In this document: one piece after another, positions 4,820 through 12,119 of the stretch
How the letters are laid out: every line of letters starts with the position of its first letter
Position numbering within the stretch: the first letter of the stretch is position 1
Assembly (NCBI GenBank): GCA_027066695.1
Contig: JAMONE010000083.1
Coordinates: 1-13,596 of the forward strand
DNA: 13,596 bases
DNA from: Micavibrio sp.
GTDB taxonomy: Bacteria; Pseudomonadota; Alphaproteobacteria; Micavibrionales; Micavibrionaceae
Reading direction: 5' to 3'
Translations under genes and position numbers: made by a program
Notes under the pieces: generated by a model
What the model was told of the DNA's origin: nothing
The model's database searches: none
What the model saw: the letters and a program-made list of their open reading frames with translations, nothing else

Positions 4820-7738
4820 ATGGAAAATAGTGAAAACATAATGTACTTAGCGTTTAGATTTTTGGCACGTACAGATATTTTCTTTTATCTCATATTGTGG
4901 TTGATAGTGCTTTTAGTGATGGGAACTATTGCGCAAAAAGATATTGGCCTATACATGGCGCAACAGCTTTACTTTTCCTCATTCATTATATGGTTTGGCA
5001 ATATTTTGCCACTACCTGGTGGTTATTTAACGCTCATATTTATTTCCGTAGGGCTAATTAGCAAGTTATTCCTTGATAAGTGGAAGTGGCAAAGGCTTGG
5101 AACATTTACCATTCATTTGGGCGCTCTTTTACTGCTGTTTGGTGGGTTTTTGACAGCTCAATTCAGCTCTGAAGGTTTTATGGTTATCAAGGAAGGGCAG
5201 AGTAGTGATTTCATCACGGACTACCATGGTTTAGAGCTTGTCATCACTGATAAGCAAGGCAATATGGCTATGTTCAGTGATAAGAGCTTTAAGCAGAGCA
5301 AGGCTCTTAAATCCGAAGCCATTCCTTTTTCAATCGAAATTATCGAGTTTTGCAAGAATTGTGAGATTGATGCAAAGGGCGGGCTTGTGGCCTTGCCTAA
5401 TGCAATTAAAAGCGAAGAAAATCGCGCAGGGATAAGCATTGATATTGATGGTGAGGCGCTAATAATTATGGAGGATATGCCAACGCCTCCCATAATATTA
5501 AATCACAAGATAGAGCTGCGTCATAAACGAACCAAATTACCATTTTCAATCAAGCTACTCGACTTTGAAAAGCAAATCCATCAAGGAACTTCTATGGCGC
5601 GTAGCTATCGTTCTGATGTTATTTTGCAAGATAATGGCTTGGAATGGCGCAGCCGTATTCAGATGAACGCGCCGTTGCGCTATAAGGGTTATACATTTTA
5701 TCAGTCATCTTTTATTGATGGCGGCGCAAATGCTGCTGATACTACAGTTCTGGCCGTTGTTAAAAATATCGGGCGGCTTTTCCCTTATATTTCAAGCATA
5801 ATCATGTGCATTGGTCTTTTAATTCATTTGGCTCAACGCTTGCCGCCTTTAATGCGGGGGGTGAAAAACTGTTATATTTTGCTTTGTTGTGGCATGGTTT
5901 TGCTTAACCCTACAGACATTAATGCCGCGCAACCCCCTGCTTTAAATTATGAATCCTTTGCGCGCATAGCTATTTTACATGAAGGCAGAGTAAAGCCGTT
6001 AGATAGCTTTGCGCGATTATGGCTGATGACATTTTCAGGGCGCAATACGATATCAGGCACACCAGCGATTAATTGGCTTGCCGAGCTTTTGTTTGATCAA
6101 AACAAAGCCTATTACAGGCCTGTATTTAATATCCCTAATCCTGATGTTCTTTTCGCTCTTTCTTTAGAGTGGCGGGAGGGGCATCGCTACTCCTTTGCTG
6201 AAATATCTCCTGCTATTAAAGCCAATATAGATATGATTAAATTATTACGTAGCAAAGATCGCGCAGAGCTGACAATGGCGCAAAGCCAACTGCTTGACCT
6301 ACATATAAGGATACTTTTATATTTCGAAATAAGCCGTTCCGTTTCTTTAATACTGCCTGATTTAGAGATTGATTCTTCAACGCTAGCTGAAAAATTGAGC
6401 TTGCCCCTAAATGAAAAACTGATTTACATTGATTTTATGGGTAGCCTTCCCGTTTTTATTGATTTGATATCAAAGCTAAAGCAAAGAAATAATGGTGATT
6501 TTAGCGATGAAGACAGAAATCTCATTCGGCTTGATAAAGCATTCCAACGTTTTGAGCATGATCGCACAACTGTTATATTTCAGATATTCCCGCCGCAATG
6601 GAAAAGCAAGGATGATCGCTGGACTTCGCCTTGGGGGGTAACGCAAAGCGGGCAAGGCTCGCCGCAAAGCTCGGCTTTCTTAAAATCTTGGCATGATATG
6701 GCCAGATCATATCGTCAAAATGATGCGGCAAGCTGGGCAGAGCAAAGCTCTAAGGCACTTAGTCAATCATATGAAATTAGCAAGCATCAGCTAGCCCCAA
6801 GGGTGCTTGATATCGAATATAGATATAATTCACTGAATTTATTCAAATATAGCATGGGGTTTTATATTGCGGCTTTTATCATATTTTTATTTGGATATTT
6901 GGGTGCGCGTAGGATATCCCGAAAACTAAGTCTTACCATGATTAGTGCAGGTTTATTTCTTCATTTTACAGGAATATGTGCGCGTATGTATATTATGGCG
7001 CGTCCCCCTGTGGCTACGCTTTATGAGTCCATTATTTTTGTTGGACTAATCGCAGTTTTCTTTGCCCTTTTGCTAGAGTGGCGCGGGCGCAGCGGCGTAG
7101 GCATTCTAATTGGCTCTATCATTGGCGCAACGCTGCATTTTATTGGGATGAAATATGCTATAGAAGGCGATTCCATGGGAATGCTTGGCGCGGTGCTTGA
7201 TACAAATTTCTGGCTAGCTACTCATGTTGTGACCATTACGATAGGTTATGGTTGTTGCTTTGTTGCTGGTTTGCTGGCTCATGCCTATTTATTGATGCAG
7301 ATTTTTTGCCCGAAAGATCGTAAAGCAATTAATGATATTGCATCAAACATGCTGGGAGCGGCTCTTATCGCGCTTTTCTTCTCTATTTTAGGAACTATTC
7401 TAGGCGGTATTTGGGCGGATCAATCTTGGGGGAGATTTTGGGGGTGGGATCCAAAGGAAAACGGCGCAATGGTGATTTGCTTATGGTTGATATTTTTATT
7501 ACATGGCCGTGTCGCAGGAAAGCTTAAACCGATAGCCTTCGCCGCGGGCATGGTTTTAACCAATGTGATTGTGGCACTTGCATGGTTTGGTGTTAACCTT
7601 CTTAATGTAGGGCTGCATAGCTATGGCTTTACCGATAGCACAGCAATTTATTTAGCTCTATTCACTGGGGTGGAATTGCTTTTTGTTATTATTGTTTGGG
7701 TTATTATCCATTTGAAGACTGTTAAAATAATGTCTTAA
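4820..7738 (+). CDS. ccsBA: Fused cytochrome c haem synthase CcsBA (ResB-CcsA, System II)
   Basis: Inner-membrane enzyme of 972 residues that exports haem and ligates it to CxxCH motifs of apocytochromes in the periplasm. The N-terminal ResB/CcsB part has TM segments at ~20-38, ~67-84 and ~93-113, then a large periplasmic region to ~310 and a TM at ~315-337. After another hydrophobic segment (~348-362) comes a long linker (~365-675). The CcsA part (~678-968) is multi-spanning. The haem-binding WWD motif WGRFWGWDPKE is at 870-880. The four histidines expected of fused CcsBA are visible: H99 (TIHLG) and H895 (LLHGR) in the membrane, H802 (ATHVV) and H933 (GLHSY) flanking the WWD loop. Its length fits the fused form known from epsilonproteobacteria and Bacteroidetes. 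The start is uncertain: no strong ribosome-binding site precedes 4820, and an in-frame ATG lies at 4841. It is divergent from the cytochrome-chemoreceptor pair. Most alphaproteobacteria use System I (CcmA-I), so this gene may be a lineage oddity or a transfer. Confidence 0.94.
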   Translation: MENSENIMYLAFRFLARTDIFFYLILWLIVLLVMGTIAQKDIGLYMAQQLYFSSFIIWFGNILPLPGGYLTLIFISVGLISKLFLDKWKWQRLGTFTIHLGALLLLFGGFLTAQFSSEGFMVIKEGQSSDFITDYHGLELVITDKQGNMAMFSDKSFKQSKALKSEAIPFSIEIIEFCKNCEIDAKGGLVALPNAIKSEENRAGISIDIDGEALIIMEDMPTPPIILNHKIELRHKRTKLPFSIKLLDFEKQIHQGTSMARSYRSDVILQDNGLEWRSRIQMNAPLRYKGYTFYQSSFIDGGANAADTTVLAVVKNIGRLFPYISSIIMCIGLLIHLAQRLPPLMRGVKNCYILLCCGMVLLNPTDINAAQPPALNYESFARIAILHEGRVKPLDSFARLWLMTFSGRNTISGTPAINWLAELLFDQNKAYYRPVFNIPNPDVLFALSLEWREGHRYSFAEISPAIKANIDMIKLLRSKDRAELTMAQSQLLDLHIRILLYFEISRSVSLILPDLEIDSSTLAEKLSLPLNEKLIYIDFMGSLPVFIDLISKLKQRNNGDFSDEDRNLIRLDKAFQRFEHDRTTVIFQIFPPQWKSKDDRWTSPWGVTQSGQGSPQSSAFLKSWHDMARSYRQNDAASWAEQSSKALSQSYEISKHQLAPRVLDIEYRYNSLNLFKYSMGFYIAAFIIFLFGYLGARRISRKLSLTMISAGLFLHFTGICARMYIMARPPVATLYESIIFVGLIAVFFALLLEWRGRSGVGILIGSIIGATLHFIGMKYAIEGDSMGMLGAVLDTNFWLATHVVTITIGYGCCFVAGLLAHAYLLMQIFCPKDRKAINDIASNMLGAALIALFFSILGTILGGIWADQSWGRFWGWDPKENGAMVICLWLIFLLHGRVAGKLKPIAFAAGMVLTNVIVALAWFGVNLLNVGLHSYGFTDSTAIYLALFTGVELLFVIIVWVIIHLKTVKIMS

Positions 7739-7749
7739 TATTATTACAC

Positions 7750-7779
7750 TTGACAAGAAAGCTAAAAATTGGCCATATA
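7750..7779 (+). promoter_or_regulatory. Probable promoter of the tRNA gene
   Basis: A consensus -35 TTGACA (7750-7755) is followed after 18 bases by CATATA (7774-7779) as the best -10. Transcription would start near 7786, about 26 bases before the tRNA. A small hairpin (TCGAT-TAT-ATCGA) and a T-run lie in the leader. Confidence 0.5.
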
Positions 7780-7812
7780 CGCCTTCGATTATATCGACCC
7801 TGTATTTTTTGT

Positions 7813-7888
7813 GGCGGAGTAGCTCAGGGGTTAGAGCAGTGGAATCATAATCCATGTGTCGGCAGTTCAAATCTGCCCTTCGCTACCA
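7813..7888 (+). tRNA. tRNA with anticodon CAT, probably elongator tRNA-Met
   Basis: A 76-base cloverleaf with encoded CCA. The acceptor stem GGCGGAG pairs with CTTCGCT, with G-T pairs at 1-72 and 5-68. The D arm is GCTC/GAGC. The anticodon stem GTGGA/TCCAT encloses loop ATCATAA, giving CAT at 34-36. The T arm is GGCAG-TTCAAAT-CTGCC. The paired 1-72 end and the lack of a GGG/CCC anticodon stem argue against initiator tRNA. The pattern resembles alphaproteobacterial elongator Met. A tRNA-Ile2, whose CAT is converted to lysidine by TilS, cannot be excluded by eye. Confidence 0.93.
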
Positions 7889-7926
7889 TTATTTCTCTTT
7901 AAAATCATTATGTTATAAAATTTATG

Positions 7927-7983
7927 TTTCGGGCAACGCTGATAATGCTTTTATGCGTAAAAGGTATAGGTTGTTCCGCAAAA
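7927..7983 (+). other. RNA-like imperfect hairpin downstream of the tRNA
   Basis: CTTTTA-TGCG-TAAAAG (7948-7963) is a perfect six-pair stem with a tetraloop. It is enclosed by a bulged outer helix in which TTTCGGGCAAC (7927 on) pairs with GTTGTTCCG and the following CAAA. It may end or process the tRNA transcript, or be a small structured RNA. The rest of the 249-base gap to the next gene has no coding potential that I can support. Confidence 0.3.
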
Positions 7984-7993
7984 AATATTTACC

Positions 7994-8025
7994 TTGACTT
8001 TTTAGTAATAATATAGGAATATAAT
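7994..8025 (+). promoter_or_regulatory. Orphan promoter-like element without a downstream gene on its strand
   Basis: TTGACT (7994-7999) is followed by GAATAT at a spacing of 17, or by a perfect TATAAT (8020-8025) at a long spacing of 20. No plus-strand gene follows for nearly 3 kb. A transcript from here would run into the 3' end of the minus-strand PodJ-like gene and meet a strong palindrome at 8124-8148. Confidence 0.25.
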
Positions 8026-8123
8026 CCACACAAACGCCACAATTACGGCTACTGGTGGTAAGTTTACATATTTCATAAGTTGTAATGAGAAAAATTTCAA
8101 AGAAAGAGCAAAATATTTCTGCT

Positions 8124-8148
8124 TATTAATCTACTTATTAATAAGTAT
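8124..8148. terminator. A/T-rich overlapping palindromes at the end of the PodJ-like gene
   Basis: CTTATTAAT (8124-8132) and ATTAATAAG (8139-8147) form a perfect nine-pair inverted repeat with a six-base loop. The right arm also belongs to a perfect 14-base palindrome, ACTTATTAATAAGT (8135-8148). The structure overlaps the TAA stop codon of the minus-strand gene. It could be a weak terminator on either strand, but it lacks G+C pairs. Confidence 0.35.
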
Positions 8149-10405
8149 CTTTCATATAATCGAGAAGCTCTTGCGATGCTTGACCGTTTATGTTCAGCTT
8201 AGCCTCTTCTTGAAATTGCTTAATAGCATCTTGCGTCATTGGGCCGCTCATACCGTCTATTGGGCCGGGATATAGCCCTCGGCTCATTAGCTCTTTTTGG
8301 ATTTGCGCAGTTATATAGCTCTGGATATTAGATGATGCGCTGCCGCCACTATAGTTATTTTGAGTTTTCGGCAGGTTATCTACAATGCGATTAACATCAT
8401 CGACGCTTATGCCTAGTGATGATGCCAGTTGTTCAAGCGCGGATTTTGCCTCGGGGCTTCCTTGGTCGGCGGCTTTTTTGTACCATGAGAGCGCGTCATT
8501 AGGGTGGGTTTCCCCCAATAAGCCATTTTCATAGATTAACCCAAGATTATACGCAGCCTCTGTTACGCCTTCATTCGCAGCCATTTCAAAGAAATGAGCC
8601 GCTCGTTTAGGGTTATAGGCAACGCCTATGCCTTCAATATTTGCAATACCAAGATTATACTGAGCTTCGGGATGGCCAAGCTTTGCTGCTTCATTATATA
8701 AAACCATAGCATGTTCAACATTCTGCTCTACGCCAAGCCCTTGGTGATATAAAACACCTAGATTATATTTAGCATTAGATATCCCGTTTTGCGCGGCTTC
8801 TTGAAACCATAGAGCGGCGCGAGGCAGATTTTTCTCAATTTGCCCGTGTCCCGCAACATATATCGCGCCCATATCATGTTGAGCTTCAGGTATGCCTTCA
8901 AAGGCTTGGTTTTCAATTTTCTTTGCAATATCTTTAAGATTAGGATCAGGTGTGATGCGCTTTTTTAATGAAGCGGTGTATGAGCCATTATTTTGCGTTT
9001 GAACCTTTATCGGCGATTTTGCAATAGGCTTATTGATTTCCTTGAGCGGCACTGGCGTTGGCTCTATCTTATCTTGAGAGGTTAAGCTTGATGGCTCTAT
9101 CTGATTAAGGCGATGCGCCACGCGCTCTGGATCACTTTCAAAGGCGGCTAGCATTTCTGTTTCATTGTTTATATCAAGAAGCGCTATATCTTTATTGATT
9201 TGTGATGGATCATTTATTCCTTCGTGAATAGTTATGCCATAGTTATTATCTGCTGAACGCTCTATTAATGGCGCAGGCGTTGGCTCTATCTTATCGCTAT
9301 AGCTGTAATCATTTATTACTCCACTGTTATTGGTGTAGTAATCCGTTTGTTGGGAGTTTTGCGGCGTATGTAGCGATATTATCGGCGGCGCACTTGCTGT
9401 TATAACACTCGAAGATGGCGTATTTGCTCCATTAACTATAAAGCCTATAAGCATGGCAATAACTAGAATCAGGGCAAGACTTGTCCCTTGAATGCGAACA
9501 GGCTTGCGCCACCATGGCATTAATGCTTCTTCTTGTAGGCGGCGGCTAAGGGCTATCGGGTCTGTTTGCAACGCCTCATCAGATATTTGCGGTATATTGA
9601 TGCCTGCTACTGCCCCTTGATCGGTCAGTAAAACCATAGCTTTTGCGTTTAGTGCATCGCGCGTTTCAAGCACGGCTTGCTCAATTCTGTCCACTTTACG
9701 CAAAATGCGGTTACGATCTTCGATAGCTTTGTCGATTTTGCGATCTAATTTCAAATATTCAGACGAAGTATTCTCTATTTTATTGTCTAAGGCCTCATTA
9801 CGCGTTTCAGCCTCGCTAACGCGTTTGGTTAGAGCAACGTAAGCGGCAACATTATTAACCATCTTCTCGCCTTGCTCTTTTTGCGTGATAGCTAAAGATT
9901 TTTGGCGTTTGATTATAATGTCGTCTTTTTTATTCTGTTTTGCGATGGTCTCTTTTAGTTCTTCAAGGGTTTCGCTGCGCTCATTATCCTTACTCTCAAG
10001 CTCCTTAACAAGATTTTTGGCTTCTTCTAATTGTTTGAGTGTACTTTTAACGCTATTTTCAATGCGAGATGATTTCTTGTTTGCTTCATTTTGTTTGTTA
10101 GAAACTTTTTGCTCAAGATCTATATAATTTGCTTCTTGGGTAGATGTCTTTTCTTCAAGATTTTTGATTGTGGCCTTGTATTGTGCCAATTGTTTCTTCA
10201 TTGCGCCTTGATCGTCTTTAGATATCTTAAGCTTTGAATTTAAAGATTTAAGCAAGAGCAATATTTGTATTTGCGTATTATCGGCAGGTAGCATAGGTTC
10301 ACCTGATTTTTTAGATGCTGCTGTGGGCTTGTTAATATATGGCGCATCGTCATTATCTGCATTTTTAAAAAACACACGCCCTTCAGATGTTTTAGTAAAA
10401 CTCAT
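8138..10405 (-). CDS. PodJ-like polarity/cell-envelope protein: coiled coil, one TM, Sel1 repeats, peptidoglycan-binding domain
   Basis: A 755-residue bitopic protein. The cytoplasmic part (~1-300) is highly charged and mostly coiled coil (~45-250). One TM segment at ~303-324 (LALILVIAMLIGFIVNG) follows the basic WWRKPVR. The periplasmic part starts with a proline- and asparagine-rich linker (~325-495). About four Sel1-type repeats come next (~497-660; LGVLYHQGLGV, LGIANIEGIGV, LGLIYENGLLG). The C-terminus (~695-755) is a peptidoglycan-binding domain of the PG_binding_1 type (IQKELMSRGLYPGPIDGMSG). This order matches PodJ of Caulobacter and its relatives, which organises a cell pole. The function is inferred from architecture, since coiled coils diverge quickly. 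The linker contains a duplicated DKIEPTP(A/V)PL motif. The start is supported by AAGGA nine bases upstream. It stands alone on the minus strand, and no flagellar or pilus genes are adjacent. Confidence 0.82.
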   Translation of the reverse strand: MSFTKTSEGRVFFKNADNDDAPYINKPTAASKKSGEPMLPADNTQIQILLLLKSLNSKLKISKDDQGAMKKQLAQYKATIKNLEEKTSTQEANYIDLEQKVSNKQNEANKKSSRIENSVKSTLKQLEEAKNLVKELESKDNERSETLEELKETIAKQNKKDDIIIKRQKSLAITQKEQGEKMVNNVAAYVALTKRVSEAETRNEALDNKIENTSSEYLKLDRKIDKAIEDRNRILRKVDRIEQAVLETRDALNAKAMVLLTDQGAVAGINIPQISDEALQTDPIALSRRLQEEALMPWWRKPVRIQGTSLALILVIAMLIGFIVNGANTPSSSVITASAPPIISLHTPQNSQQTDYYTNNSGVINDYSYSDKIEPTPAPLIERSADNNYGITIHEGINDPSQINKDIALLDINNETEMLAAFESDPERVAHRLNQIEPSSLTSQDKIEPTPVPLKEINKPIAKSPIKVQTQNNGSYTASLKKRITPDPNLKDIAKKIENQAFEGIPEAQHDMGAIYVAGHGQIEKNLPRAALWFQEAAQNGISNAKYNLGVLYHQGLGVEQNVEHAMVLYNEAAKLGHPEAQYNLGIANIEGIGVAYNPKRAAHFFEMAANEGVTEAAYNLGLIYENGLLGETHPNDALSWYKKAADQGSPEAKSALEQLASSLGISVDDVNRIVDNLPKTQNNYSGGSASSNIQSYITAQIQKELMSRGLYPGPIDGMSGPMTQDAIKQFQEEAKLNINGQASQELLDYMKDTY
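9054..9295. repeat. Pair of 20-base direct repeats inside the PodJ-like gene
   Basis: GGCGTTGGCTCTATCTTATC occurs at 9054-9073 and again at 9276-9295, 222 bases apart (exactly 74 codons, so in frame). It encodes the repeated periplasmic-linker motif DKIEPTP. Exact identity at the DNA level points to a recent segmental duplication or gene conversion and not only to protein-level selection. Confidence 0.8.
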
Positions 10406-10495
10406 AACAAGCCATCCTTAACTCGAGAAAAAATTAATATCCATATACATAATAGAAACAATAACGTTCTGGCAAGAATTTCACCATTTTATATC

Positions 10496-10514
10496 ATTTA
10501 TCCTTTGGATAAGT
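10496..10514 (-). terminator. Small hairpin downstream of the 94-residue protein gene
   Basis: ATTTATCC-TTT-GGATAAGT folds into an eight-pair stem (one wobble) starting nine bases past the stop codon of the minus-strand gene. No T-run follows on that strand, so it is a weak candidate. Confidence 0.25.
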
Positions 10515-10522
10515 TTGCCGAT

Positions 10523-10807
10523 CTAAGAAATCTCGTAAAACTCATGCAAAGCCTCGATTTGCTTGCGGCATTGATTAAGTAAAAAATCGTAGCATTGCTG
10601 AACGTCTTTTGTCTCTTGCTGACATAAAATATAATGCAGCGTAAACAGCAATCCTGATGCTATTTCCACTGTGCTTATATCGTCTTTGGCCAATTCATCG
10701 CATAAAGAGACAAGTTTGTCTTCCACGTGATCTTGGTTTTCCAGTATTATCAGCTCTGTAATAGCTTGCACACCACAAGTATTAGCTTTATTAGCTTCAT
10801 AAGTCAT
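10523..10807 (-). CDS. Hypothetical small soluble protein, 94 residues, five cysteines
   Basis: I do not recognise this protein. It is acidic and predicted to be largely helical, with no signal peptide, no membrane span and no known motif. Five cysteines are spread along it (C11, C36, C62, C72, C80) without a regular metal-binding spacing. The ATG at 10807 is preferred because GGGGA lies six bases upstream. An in-frame GTG at 10822 lacks a ribosome-binding site. It is divergent from slyX, with 118 bases between the starts, and sits downstream of nothing on its own strand. Length, start signal and stop position support a real gene, but a homologue search is needed to confirm it. Confidence 0.6.
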   Translation of the reverse strand: MTYEANKANTCGVQAITELIILENQDHVEDKLVSLCDELAKDDISTVEIASGLLFTLHYILCQQETKDVQQCYDFLLNQCRKQIEALHEFYEIS

Positions 10808-10925
10808 TAAATTTCCCCACACACATATTTAATATAGTGTTTACATAGCATACTATTGTAAAGTTATGCAAACTTTTATTTAATTAAATGGTTAATTGCT
10901 GTTTAAATATGTTAGTAATTCCCTT

Positions 10926-11126
10926 ATGAATGATAAATTGGAAAATATAGAAATTACTCTGGCACATCATGAGCAGCAGCTTCAGGATTTAAATGATGTA
11001 ATTACAGATCAGTGGAAGCAAATTGAATTGCTCAACCGCCGTTTGGATAAGGCACTGGGTAAAATAGAGCAGTTAGAGTCGGGGCAGGATGTAGATGTTC
11101 CTGTGGATAGGCCGCCACATCATTGA
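10926..11126 (+). CDS. slyX: SlyX family protein
   Basis: A short cytoplasmic coiled-coil protein of 66 residues. Heptad-like leucines run through LENIEITLAHHEQQLQDLND and the following WKQIELLNRRLDKALGKIEQL. The tail ends in DRPPHH, close to the PPHY-type C-terminus that marks SlyX proteins. The biochemical role of SlyX is not established. The frame remains open upstream to a TTG at 10896, but the family begins with the residues at the ATG (MNDKLE), which is therefore chosen even though no good ribosome-binding site is visible. Its stop codon lies inside the end of dusB on the other strand, with seven bases shared. Confidence 0.87.
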   Translation: MNDKLENIEITLAHHEQQLQDLNDVITDQWKQIELLNRRLDKALGKIEQLESGQDVDVPVDRPPHH

Positions 11127-12085
11127 TTAAAAAACTCCCGTAAGTTGTTGCGTACTTCATCGGGGTTTTTGAGTTTATTTATTTTTGCTCTGAACTTTGC
11201 GGAGTCTGGATATCCTTCACAATACCAAGATAAGTGCTTACGCGCCAAAGGCACACCGCGCCTTTGTCCATAATGTTTTAGGATAGCGTTATAATGATCT
11301 AATATTAGGGTGAGCTTTTCTTCCTTATCTGGTTCTGGTGGTATGTTGCCAGTTTTGAGATAATCAATGATTTGCTTTAAAAGCCATGGCTTGCCTTGAA
11401 TCCCTCGCCCTATCATAACTCCATCAGCGCCAGATTGCTTCATAGCGGTAACAGCGTCTTGCGGAGTTAATATATCACCGTTAACAATTACGGGGATATC
11501 TATTGCTTCTTTAACCTCGCGCACAGCCGCCCAATCTGCTTGGCCGCTATATTTCTGCTCTCGGGTTCTGCCATGCACTGTAATCATTTGCACGCCAAGC
11601 TCTTGCGCTGTTTTTGCTATCTGCGGAGCATTGCGGTTTTGATCGTCCCAGCCAAGGCGCATTTTCACTGTAACAGGGATTTTTACTGCTTTTACAGTTG
11701 CTTCCATGATTTGTGCGGCGAGTTTCTCATCACGCATAAGCGCAGAGCCAGCCATTTTCTTTACCACCTTTTTAACGGGGCAGCCAAAATTAATGTCGAT
11801 AATAGCAGCTCCGCGTGCTTCGTTCATACGTGCGGCTTTGGCCATTATTTCAGGATCACAGCCAGCAATCTGTACGGCGATGGGAAAGGCTTCTGCATAA
11901 TTTTCATTGGTTTTGAGTGAGCTGCTGGTTTTTTGAAACATCTCACGGCTGGCTATCATCTCGGAAAAAACTAATCCTGCGCCATATTGCTTTACAAGCG
12001 TGCGAAAGGGCAGGTCTGTAATTCCTGACATTGGTGCAAGCAGGACGGGGTCTTCAATTTTAATGTTACCTATGGAAAAAACCAT
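11120..12085 (-). CDS. dusB: tRNA-dihydrouridine synthase DusB (NifR3 type)
   Basis: Cytoplasmic FMN enzyme that reduces uridine to dihydrouridine in the D loop of tRNAs, using NADPH. It has 321 residues, normal for DusB. The TIM barrel opens with VLLAPMSGITDLPFR (14-28). The catalytic cysteine C102 is in NFGCPVKKV. FMN- and substrate-binding positions are visible: K141 (VTVKMRLG), H171 (HGRTREQ), VNGDI (201-205) and GADGVMIGRG (219-228). The small helical tRNA-binding domain follows (~245-321). The ATG is the natural family start, although its ribosome-binding site is weak. The gene is convergent with slyX, overlapping by seven bases, and divergent from the amidase with 34 bases between starts, so its promoter must be very short or lie within the amidase gene. 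The ntrB/ntrC genes that often follow nifR3 in alphaproteobacteria are absent. Confidence 0.96.
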   Translation of the reverse strand: MVFSIGNIKIEDPVLLAPMSGITDLPFRTLVKQYGAGLVFSEMIASREMFQKTSSSLKTNENYAEAFPIAVQIAGCDPEIMAKAARMNEARGAAIIDINFGCPVKKVVKKMAGSALMRDEKLAAQIMEATVKAVKIPVTVKMRLGWDDQNRNAPQIAKTAQELGVQMITVHGRTREQKYSGQADWAAVREVKEAIDIPVIVNGDILTPQDAVTAMKQSGADGVMIGRGIQGKPWLLKQIIDYLKTGNIPPEPDKEEKLTLILDHYNAILKHYGQRRGVPLARKHLSWYCEGYPDSAKFRAKINKLKNPDEVRNNLREFFNQ

Positions 12086-12119
12086 GCTAATATATAGCTG
12101 CTTGAAAGGTGTTGGTGCA

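Noticed and set aside
7658..7870. 70-codon minus-strand frame over the end of ccsBA and the tRNA
   Set aside because: It overlaps two well-supported genes on the other strand and has no recognisable product.
11540..11920. 126-codon plus-strand frame within dusB
   Set aside because: It is antisense to conserved DusB motifs including the catalytic cysteine region, and its translation is cysteine- and histidine-rich noise.
12000..12119. Upstream extension of the amidase reading frame
   Set aside because: It runs through the 5' end of dusB and adds residues unlike the family; the ATG at 12120 has a good ribosome-binding site.
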